DNA from: Paragordius varius
Taxonomy: Eukaryota; Nematomorpha
Reading direction: 5' to 3'
Length of the DNA stretch: 64,000 nt
Assembly (NCBI GenBank): GCA_964247055.1
Contig: OZ176052.1
Coordinates: 9,796,001 to 9,860,000, forward strand
Within the stretch, counting starts at the first letter, position 1, and each line of letters opens with the position of its first letter. Position numbers and translations under genes: made by a program. This document shows positions 38,952 through 50,900 of the stretch, piece after piece. Below the pieces are notes generated by a model. It was not told the origin of the DNA. It did no database searches and saw only the letters and a list, made by a program, of their open reading frames with translations.

Positions 38952-41900
38952 TAACGCTCGAAATAATATAATTATTGGGGTGATTATTTAGATAAACCCA
39001 GAAAACAAAAAAATAGAAGAGCATCTATGAACAAAACTAATAAACCAAGGAGAGAAAAATCTCGAAAAAGGAACGTAATATCATTAAATAAAACGACCAG
39101 TGGCCCTAAATTATCAGACACAAATGAAAGCAAAATCATTAGTAAATCTCTATAAAAATTTTAATTCGTTGTAAATTTGTTTTTTAAAATAAATTATCTA
39201 AAACGATTGATAAAATTAAAAGATTAAAAATATGTTATCATATCGTGAATCATTCATTTTACATTATTGAATCTTGGACACCATCATTGAATGAATATTA
39301 AATATTTTTCCATTTAATAGATGGACTGAAATTTTATATTTTATTAACTTTAATTCAAGTATAAATATTATTTATATTAACTACCAACAATTACATATTA
39401 TAATCGTAAACATAGAATAAACCGAATATGCATCATATGTGAAACATTTGTCAATAGTAATCGCAGACTAGTTTCTTGCTTGCTGGAAATTACCAGTATT
39501 TATGACACAATATAACTAGGAGTTTTTATATATCAATTTCGTATACAACACGAAACTAGTTGTTTGCGTTTACTGTTGATGAAAGTTTTCACACTGTATA
39601 TTACATTTTTTGTATATTTCCGCTAAATTTACCATTTAATGCATGTTTTCTATAGTATTACAGATACATCATTAATTCGTAAATGAGCATATAATCTTTT
39701 ATTAAAGCTTCAAACGACACAATAGACTTTATTGTCCAGAATGTATCATCCGTATCCTTAAATGAGTCACTCAATATTAATGATACAATGTATAACGATG
39801 GTAGTTGGAATATAACCGACATTATTTTCATCAATAATACTCGAGTAGACCAACTAAATAAAACAGTATATCAGATTACCGCAAATGGTACATCTGATAT
39901 CAACCACAACGATTCTGCAAAAACCAATAATACTAATTATACTACCTATAATAAAACCAATCCTATTCAACACAACACCAACATAACGATAAAATTCCAG
40001 TTGCTTAATGATACGCAAAGTAGGTTAAGATAATCACATGTGCGAAATCATAGGGCCATGTGAATTAGCCTTGATCCGGCATTTCAGAGAAGAGCCGGTT
40101 TAAGTTAACAAAATGTGAATGGTACAAATGACTCTAATAACTTTTATCTCAAAAGATTTACGAATCTTTAGGGCTTAAGCAAATTTTTAAACCTCGTAAA
40201 TAAAAATTGCGAAATTAATTCTGTAAAGTGTAATTTGAATCGGCTTTCCGGCTGATTCACATGACTATATTGTCTTTTAACGCGCTTCAAAAGTCAAAAT
40301 TGATGTTTAATTCATTATAAAAGTGTTTTTGCATTAGAAAATTTAAAATTAAAAAGATTTGTACAAATAACATCATGTAGCACTATTTTCCTAGACCTAG
40401 ATAGTAGCACTTTATTCATATGATTGTTAATTAAAGTTTCATTTTTGGGTAATATTTCGTCGTTGAGACCTGCTATAGAATAATTGACTAAAATGTACTG
40501 CCAAATCATGATCATATACATTTCATGGTTATTGATTTTATTTTAAATATTATATTTTAAAGTTTTGCGGTTGAAAACTCTAGCAAATATATGTGGCGGC
40601 AAATTTTGTATCATGATTTTCATAATTTTTCATTTATTTTTCTATTTTGAATACGACTAAAATCCATTAGTCATAATTCAAAAAATCGCTATGGGGTAAA
40701 TAAATCAAAATTAAGGGTTAAATTACACAGTAACGCGAGCTTTTATAGGCCATTTGGATACATTTTAAATGGTTAAAAGGCGATTTAATTTACATGTCTG
40801 ATACCTGTAAGAGTTTTTATTTTATTGTTGACATATTTAAATGAAAAAGTTTATTTCTTCTCCACAAATTATAAAAATGTAACATATAAACGCAAAATCT
40901 CATACATAGCATTATACAAGTAAATTAGATTCTCTTTTGCCCATTTGGAATACTGAAATGGTCTATGATAGCTCTCATTACAATATAGAATAATTTTAAT
41001 TTAGACCACCTAAATCAAACTATGTATCAATATAATCAAACTCGTTCAACTGATATCAACCATGATCCTTTTGCACAAAACAATAAAAATGTTTTATATA
41101 TTAACTATAATGACACCAGTCCAATTCCATACAAAACCAACATAACGATCGGATTTCATTTGCCTAACGATACCCAAAGTAAATTAATAGGCTAAGAAAA
41201 ATACATACACAAAAAAATATAAGGCCATGTCAATGAGACGGTAGGGTGGCCAAAATAGATCAAATGGTGCAAATGATTGCGATGACTAATATTTTATATA
41301 TTCATATAGATATAGAGATATTAATCGGTTCTCATATATATTTTATGTGGAAAAATCAAGATTTTAAAAACTATAGTTGACTTTTTTAAAAAATATTTGT
41401 CTTTTTGTTTTTAATTGTTTGTAAAAATTCAATTTTTATGCCACCCTTTTTGTGGATCAATAATATTTCTAAATCTTATAATTTTTTTAAATATTGTATG
41501 TTGACCGGCTATTTACATGGTCCTATGAACGAATCAGAGTCGATTCAATGGCTCATTCATATGGCATTGAATAATGTCTTATGTATATTTCTCCTTTCCT
41601 ATTTTAACAAACATTTAATAAATAGCTTATGCGATATTTGTGGATTTATACACATTGTAATATAATAATATGCTGTGCTGGGCATATATGCCAACGTTCA
41701 GATAATGTATAAAATTAAAACACCAAAAATTATAAAATTAAATTTTATTAAATATCGTTAGAATTTTTATGAGCCAAAATGCAAGTTTAAATAAAGGGTA
41801 TAGCAGTAAAGACACTCTTTTTATTAATTTTGGTGTCTTAGGGGCGAAATTGCCGGGCAATGATACAGAAGATTATTATTATGATTATCCTGATGAAGAA

Positions 41901-44900
41901 TATGGTAAATACGTAATATTTTTTAATTAAGCCCATTTCATATTATTTATCGATTAAAATTTGATGCTTTCTATTTAAGTAATGTCGCATTAATATCTGC
42001 AGCCCACGAAAATTTAAAAAAACAAATTTTATTAATAAATCTTTCCAAATTTTGGTAATGAACTAGCAAAAAATGTTAAATTAAATAGTAATTTCAACAG
42101 TCTTATGTTTAAAATTAAAATCTAACAAAATATTCGTAGATGCCAATATATTTTACGAATGCGACCCGCATTTCTTTTGATTAAAAGGCGGCCCGCAAGG
42201 CCATTTGTGTTGGACATCCCTCATTAGAACATTATTTATAATCAGATTAATATATGATTATTTTTAAACATGATAGACTCTTATCTTACATACATAATAA
42301 ATAGTGTTTTTCCTATTTAGAAGGGGTTAATACTATGATTTTTTTAATAAATTTTCTAGTTACAAAATTTTTTGATATTTTTTTGATTAAAATTGTTTCA
42401 CCCAAATATTTCCAATAATTGTTTAGAAGACACTACGGTTCTTAAATCAAATAATTCAGGTATTTCTTAAATATATAGGTGATCACATTGGTTTTCGAAA
42501 TAAATTGGCCATATTCTATCTAATATTATATTATTATTCAATATCCAATTAAGAATCAATATTACAGAATGATGCCATCACATATGAAGGTTATTATCTG
42601 ATTTGAGTAAATAAGTATATTTTAGCAGTAAAAAGGCAAAATGGTAGCTTCAATAATATAGTAATGTAAGCTATTCAGTATGCATTTTAATGGTTGCTTA
42701 TTCCACATTATAATTGGGCTTTCATTACTGTTAGTCAAATGGCAACCAATAGTATATAAAACAATAACAAAATGTTATATAAATTCCAAAAATATTAAAA
42801 TTATTTGTTTTTCAAAAGTAATATGACTTATTAAAAACAACAGTAAAATGTTATAACATAAAAATAAAAGACTAATTTATAAATGAAAGTTTTTTGGTTG
42901 ATTTTTTTATATAACTTATATGATTACAAATGGGAATAAATAACAGATTCACATCTATATTTTCAATTTCACCCAAATTGATGAGTTACATTAACGATCC
43001 AATATTTTTTGGGGTAGTTTTGTATTCCAGAGTTGAAGTTTGAATATCTTAAAAAGTATTTAACGTATTAAATCGAATTTAAAAATATACTTTCTTCAGT
43101 CTTTTGGGTGCATTACACAAATTTTTTTAAAAAAAATGTGAAATTGTAAAAAGTCCTCATCTCAAACCAGACATTTTTTTCTATTTTTTCAAATCGCTAA
43201 TGAAACAGGTAAAAAATGTATAATATGGTCAGAAAATGTAAACAACTTTAAAAAGCTTTTAAGCTACATTTAACAGCAAAAACTTGATATATTTTAATTT
43301 CAATATCAGCTGTTTGTTTCAATCCTGTTTTGGAGCTGTCCCAATTTTAGACTCTAGAAGTCACAAAACTGTAAATAATATAAGCCGTTTTATATAATAC
43401 ATGGTAACAATGTTTGATAATTAAATTTTAACTAAAATAACTTTCAAATTAGTTTATTTACAAAATTGATCTCTGGGATATAATACTACCCCAAAATGTA
43501 AACTAGGAAAAAGTGAAAGCTAAAAAAATAAAAAATGATCATACTATATATTCTTATTAAATATATGAATATTTCTTTTATTTTAAATTTAATTATTAAG
43601 CATTGCTCCTGTATTAGATAAATAACTTATATTTTTTACAATTTTCTATCTCCTTAAATCTTAAATCGGGACAGCTCCAAAACACGATTGGACTAAACAG
43701 CTGATTTTAAAATCAAATTTCGGTCGTAAAATGTAACCTTAAAGCTCAAAGTTAATCATTTACGCTTTCTAACCATAAATATATTTATTTCCATATTTTA
43801 TTTGCGATTCGGAAAAATTCAAAGAAAAAAAACGGCGAAAAAGTTTGAGATAAGAATTTTTTAACAATTTTATTTTTTTAAAAAAATTATGAAGCATCCG
43901 CCTTAAAAGCTAAAAAAATCACATTTTGAAGTTTAATTCCATAAATATAAGATTAAAAAATCGCTCTAGGTACTAAAACGTCTGAAGTGTTAACAATAGT
44001 CTATTTTTTTGTATTACAATTTTAATTTTTACCATAAATTTATACAATATTGATGCGAAAATGTTGAGTTTAGGGTTTATAAAATAACACATATAAAAAA
44101 TATTTGTAGATAAGAGTGTTGACAATGAGACTCATACCATAATGACAGGTTTGAAATGATAAATAATTATTTTTATTCGAAAATAATTTGAAATATTTAA
44201 CGCCAAATCAAATGCGATTTTATCATAAATTGTTATTATAGAGAAAAACATAACTACTCCGCTTAAGATTGACAAAGCCACTGATGATGAAGGTTTTAAT
44301 ATTTATTATTGGATAAATTTATACACAATATATAAATGACCACTTATTTTTAATTTGGTTAATTTCAACTAAGTTTTTTTAGAAAAGTTATGGTTTATAT
44401 GAGAACTATTAATATCCAGAATTAGGATACCATCAAAGCACTTCAACACCTACCGAATACCCTTTACCACCAAGTATTTATTGTTTTTACAAGAGGATTA
44501 TAATTATTAAAAATTAAATATACATTTAATAATTTTAATAATAATAAGTTCTATAGATTTCGAATTTTTAACCAAACATATTTTTAGAATAGTTGATTGT
44601 ATAGCAAAAAATATTTACTATTTAAAAATTTTTAATAACTAACAATACACATTCAAATGACATGATTTCAAAATTATATAATTTATAAATTAATATTCGA
44701 TAATAGTGCATTCTTCCTCAAACGGTGGTACAGTAGTCAAATCCGCAAGTATGTTGTATTTAAATTATAACAATAAATTTGTCGCAAATCCAAAAAGTCA
44801 ATATATAACTTCTTGATCATCGGTTGTATAGTCAACTTGACACTTTTTCTTTTCGCTGCATTGTTAACTATTTGACAAAATAAATCTTGAAATTTAAGAA

Positions 44901-47900
44901 AAAATTAAGTGAAATTCTAATATATTATAAATATTGTAAACTATCAAATCAATTTCAGCATTAATTTAAATTTTTTGATATATATAATTAATTTTTGGTT
45001 TTGTTATGGCGTCCTTTTCACTCATAGGGGCACAATTTTTCCAACATCACTTTATGCCCTGGCAATAGTGCTTAAAAACTTCATGAATTCTTAATACAAT
45101 TCATTCTTTACTCTATTGATAAAATGAGACTCTGGCGATACCTTTGTGCAAAAAATTGAAATTTTAATATATTATTTATATTTTCTACCTTATTCACTAC
45201 GTATTTTTATGTTATTCCCATATTCAGTCGTTGGCGGTGGACTTGTTGCAGCTGGTAAAATTACAATCCATTCATTTTATTAATACCATTTTAATTGTCC
45301 TCTTTTGCGATAAAGGCTAAATATATACAAATGTTAAATTAGGTGGCTTACTTGGAACATCAATTGTGCAATCTGGCACTTCTTTAGGAGCAAGTGTCGT
45401 CCCCTCATCGTTGACAGGAGGGACAACGAGTGGTGGATCTTTCGTATTGCAACCGGCTCAAATTCCATCCCCTATGAGTGGACAAGTAGGGGAATCATTG
45501 CAAGATGTTATTGGATTTGCCGTAGAAAATGGTATTTTAGAATACTAGTTTATATACCATTTGCACTTCAAGAGTGTCCTGGAACACTTCAAGTTGGTCT
45601 TTGAACATTTCAAGTTCCTTAAGCAGTTCAAGTTGGTCCTTGAACAGTTCAAGTTGGTCCTTGAAGAGTTCAAGTTTGTCCTTTGGCTTTTTTGTTTGTT
45701 TTTAACTTTTATCAAAATCGTAAATAATTTATCTATTCTATTGTTTTTAACCTATTTTCTATTATTTAAAATAAATTTTAAATTGATATCAACTTTTAAT
45801 CTTTGAAAAATCGTATAGCTATATTAATTTCTTAAAATAATTTTGGATACTTATAAGATAACAAGAAATGAAAAAATATATAAGTTTTCTGGGTTATTAA
45901 TTAAAATTTTTCATTAAAAACATTTAAAAGTTAATAATGTTCAATTGAAAAAAAATAGAGTGAAACAAAAAAGTGGTTTTTAAATAAAAAATTTTATTTT
46001 TAAATGAATAGAAATATAATAAATAAAGAAAAATAGGTTAATAAATAATAAAATAAAAAATAAATGCAAAAATTATGGTTTGAAAAGTTCAAGGACCAAC
46101 TTGAACTGTTTAAGGACCAACTTGAAATATTCAAGGACCAACTTAAAGTGTTCAAGGACACTCTTGAAGTGCAAATGGTATACATTTTGGTCCTAAATTA
46201 AAGACTTCATGTTTACCGACATTATCCTCAAAGTATGAAATCTTGGAACAAACCCTACCCATAAAGACATAAAAAATAAATCAGGGTTGTCACTCTGCTT
46301 TTAGTTTTGGACGCCCCTAAAATGGGTTTGTTTTTGTAAATAAATGCAAAAAAAGGTTGCGTGAAATTTATATATATATATATATATATATTACATCATG
46401 ATATCAAAATAAATATTTATATAATGCATACTTTATTCATTGTATTTTTGGTGGAAACGATATAAAAGTCTTTATAGATATCGTAAAAAATTATAATTAG
46501 ATAATGCTGAATTTTCTCACCTCATAATTTTCGGTCAATAGGTTATTTGTTTTCAATCATCGATTTATAAAAGAAGTTTTAGAATATCTTAAAGCATTTT
46601 TGTACCGTTCGCCCATGCTTTAACATGAAGTACGCTTCAACAAAATTTTGCCAAAAATTAAATAATAAAGCAGCAAAGTACGATTTTAAAAAATATGTCA
46701 AACTAAAAAATTCTTATCGCGCAATCTCAGCATTTTTGCTTTTATTTAAAAAAATTAGCCCATTTAAGGGGGTCAAAAAAATGCTACTTTGGGAGACGAA
46801 AGTATAAAATATTTAAGTTATTATTATAAATATGTTTTTGCTTTTTGAATATGGTTTATAACATAATTTCGTGATATTCTTTGAAATGAAGCATTTAGCT
46901 TTCACCAAAAAAATTTATTTTAATGTGCTCTAATTTTGCGATTTTCCTTTAAGTAATAACCACCACAAGGAAAATAACTTTTTAAAATAAGTGGTAGGCC
47001 CCAAAATCCAAAGGACAAGATAAATGCTGCATTATTTATCAGAATATATATGATTAATCAAGATATTAAGGTAACCCCCACACCCCAGTTCTCCGCCCGT
47101 GTTTATTTAAACGAGTAACTCTAAATTCAAATAATACAAAATATATTTTAAAATTTTTTTGATATCATCTTTCAAAACAACAAATAAAAGGTGTTAGAAA
47201 ACTATAGTTGGTAAGAATCAACGTATAAATAAAACATTTTTGCGAACCGAATGTCAAACATTTAATGATAATTAAAATTTAATAAATAGCATTAACACCT
47301 CAAGGCAATGCTGGTCTCAATGCTGGTGCCGAAATGTCAACTAATGACGGCCTTTCCATAAAAAATATTTTGGATTCAAGTTAATTAATATTATAAATCA
47401 ATATATAATATATATGGTATAAATTTATGTAATTACATTCATTTAGGTCCTCAAGGTATATTTAATTAATTAATTGTGTAAAGTTCCCAGTGCCGTTTCC
47501 CGGGAAGGTAATATTTATACCTCTTGAAATTTATACTGTTTTATATTTCTCAAAAATATATATAACTTAGCTGTCGCTGAAATCGGAGGAAAATCCGTTA
47601 TAAAGGCAAACGGTGAATTTTTTAAATATATATTTTCTTTTATTTACAAAATATAATCTGGATTATAAATGAATATTTACATTCAGTTATGCTGAAATTT
47701 AATGGGAACTTAATATTTTTGCTGTATAAATAGAATCAATATCGATCTTGTAGAAAAAGTGTTTTATAATGGTTTTACTGTTTCCAATATGGTTTAAAAT
47801 ACCAATTACTACAATTTATCCAACGCCAGTATATTAATTTTTTATACAAAGGTTTTTCCCAAAAATAATTGTTATGTAGTTAAAGATATATTTATAATAC

Positions 47901-50900
47901 ACATACTCTTTTGATTTTAACAAAAATATTTTAAAAGCTTAGGGGATATTTTGTAGGATAATGGAAGTTATCAAACATTTTTATATTATGAAAACATTCT
48001 AACCAATTAAGGGCTGCTGAATATTTCTATCGGTCCAATTTTTGACAAATTGAAGTTAATATACCATTTGCAGTTCAAATTCACCCTTTACCAATTCAAA
48101 TTCGCCCTAAAAATTAATTATGTGTTTTTGAACTAATATACATCTATATATTAAAAATGGAAAATGCTGGCTTTGTGATCTGATACCGGAAAACCGGTAG
48201 ACCCATTCAAATCCAAAAGATAAAATATAATCATTAATGAATGCCCCGACAATAGCTTCGCCCTTTTTTTGAAATAGGCCCCCAGTTCGGGACCACCCAC
48301 CGTGTGAAAAACGTTTTTTTTTGAAAACACGAGTCCACAAAAATCGTGTCTTTGAGACAATTTTCTGGAGAACGTGGTGGACCATTCAATTTTAAATATA
48401 ATTTTTGTTTACTTATCTTCGATTGCCCCGAACATAGTCGTCTCGCTTTTTTGATTTAGGCCCTCTTTTTACCCGCTCCCCCCGTAAAATGCCATTTTTT
48501 TCAAAAAACAAAGTCCACAAAAATAATTTTTGAAATCTATTTTTCGCCCTAGGCATGAGACCGTAAAAATTCACGTATTTTCTGTTAAAAGGCAAAAATT
48601 CTAGTCAAGCGTTTCTTTGATGATAGCTACTGGGTAAGGAGCTACCCGCTAAAAACTGATTCCTCATGTAACTTTGTGATCTGTTACCGGAAAACCGAAC
48701 CCAATCAAATCCAAATATAGAAAAAATATAATCATAAATAAATGTCCCGACAATAGCTTCGACCTTTTTTGGAATTAGGTCCCCAGTTCGAGCCCACCCC
48801 GTGTGAAAAATGGGTTAAGTCAATTTTTTGGAGAACGTGTTGGACCATTCAATTTCAAATATTATTTTTGTTTACTTATTTTTGATCGCGCTGAACATAG
48901 TCGACTCACTTTTTTGATATATGCCCTCTTTTTACCCGCTACCCCCGAAAATGCCTTTTTTTCAAAAAGCAAAATCCACAAAAATAATTTTTTAAATCTA
49001 TTTTTCCCCAAGTAAACAATATATTAGTATGAATGCACCGTTTTAAAATTCCTATAAAATCATATTTAAATAATGTTTCGAAATAATCCACATATGTGGA
49101 TCATTTTATTGTCCCTTATTTCAAATAGCCCCCCCCCCCCCCCCCCCCCCCAGAAGTCCGTAGGACTTCCTCGTGATGCGTAGCAGCACGAGATTTACGC
49201 TAGTTATTAATATAAATAAAGTATATCTTTATGGCAAAGTTTATTATTTTTTCAGTATTATTTGAATTTAAAACAAAATTTTTTTTAAAAAAATTATAGG
49301 TAATTTGTAATTTTAAAAAACATATAATTTATTTGAGGGTGAATTTGAATTGTTTGAGGGTAAATTTAAATTGTTTAAGGGAGAATTTGTATTGTAAATG
49401 GTATATATTTTGAAACGCAATGCCAATATTTGAGATTTAAGGAACATTTTAGGCATATTATGTAAAAACAAAATAGTTTGGCAAGTTCAATTGGTGTTTT
49501 ACAACCAAATGAGCAAGTTTTTAAATTTACTAATAAGCCACCTGAGCAAAATACGTTTAGAATCCTGATAAAAAAAATTTCTATCAGAATCTGAATATTT
49601 CATATAGTTAATTTTTATTTGAAATGAGTTTTTACAATAGCTGACCAATTGAGATAGTTTCGAGATCTAATTACACGAAATTAAATTCACAGTTAGAACC
49701 AGGAATATATATTGTATTATTGTGCTTCAGGTTTTTGAGCAATTTTTTCAATAACTAAAAGACAATGCAAAATTAGTGATAATAATTCTGCATTAGCAAT
49801 TCATAGTTTTATCATAGTTATATATATTTTTGATAAGCTAGATTAGTCTACCATCACTAACACATAATTAAGTATTACATTTATAACTTGCGTATAGGTG
49901 TTATTTCCTAAACTAATTGTACCCAATCATGAGTATTAAGCTGAGGATATTGGGCAAATGAAAAGATTATGAAATACTGTTTTAAATTTGATTTATACCA
50001 AGAAAATAAAGCATTGGTTTTGTATCATACACGATTCAATCATGATTATTGTTTAAGTTCTAAAATTTTAATTAGAAATGTTTTTTGTTAGGTGGTGCAC
50101 AAAAATCTGCATTAGCCTCGTTTGCGGGATCGTCAGCCGGATTCGCTGGAAGGCCTACTGTTATTCAACATGGACAATCCTCAGGTAAAAAAAGATACTA
50201 CTTTAGATGTTCTTTTGTTAGGATAGCGCTTTGAACTATCCCCCTTTTCTTTTTTTACCCATTCATATTTGATATTTTACAGAATATAAGTTCCAAAAAT
50301 ATATAGAGAATAAAATTTAGCATATTATTATATATAGGAATAAAATCGTTTTGCTAGTGCAAAAAATTAACGGAATATTTAGATTGAATAATATTCCATG
50401 GCCTAAGCAGAAGAAATGTCATGTTTTATAATGTTTCAGACCAACTTTAATTTTGAATTTTATCATATTGGTTGGTATCCAGTTATGTTATGTGCATCTG
50501 TGCGCCTGTCTGGTCGCTTTCAAAATGCAATAAAAAAATACGTTTATATAAACGTATGGCATATATATTATGAGATAAAAAATATTAAAAAAAAGATTTT
50601 ATGCTATTTATTTATCGTCAACATATTATCTTATACACACAGTGGATCAACAAACCCCACAGAGGGACTCAATTTTGGGTAAAATATATAATATGTTGAC
50701 AAAATGCTTCCAATTTCCTAGAAGGTCTATTGAGAGATGAAACCTCGTACAGATCAGATAACCCAACACATCAAAATCAACAAGGTAATATACAACATAT
50801 ACCATTTGCAGTTCAAGAGTGTCCTAAGTTGGTCCTTAAAATTTTAAGTTGATTAAACCATAAATCATGTATTTTTTTATTTCATCTTTTTTTATAAATG

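Larger units (their letters stand above)
48060..49405. mobile_element. TATACC fold-back element, copy 3
   Basis: The ends are TATACCATTTGCAGTTCAAA and, at the right, attgtaaatggtata. 'ttcaaattcaccct'-type units lie inside both. The interior carries a direct duplication (48171-48552 and 48672-49011) and a 23-base C run followed by two hairpins (49129-49192). Open frames of 60-92 codons inside it have no recognisable protein features. Confidence 0.7.

Noticed and set aside
44383-44419. Earlier acceptor giving a longer exon 10 (KSYGLYENY…)
   Set aside because: It requires phase 0 after a phase-1 donor and then meets a TAA; the acceptor at 44418-44419 keeps phase and is open.
45561-45806. Open frame of 81 codons (HFKLVLEQFK repeats), and its mirror at 46000-46185
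   Set aside because: It translates the tandem 'ttcaagttggtccttgaac' units of a fold-back element.
48107-49015. Several 60-92 codon frames on both strands
   Set aside because: They lie wholly in the duplicated interior of a TATACC element, overlap one another and show no domain or codon bias.
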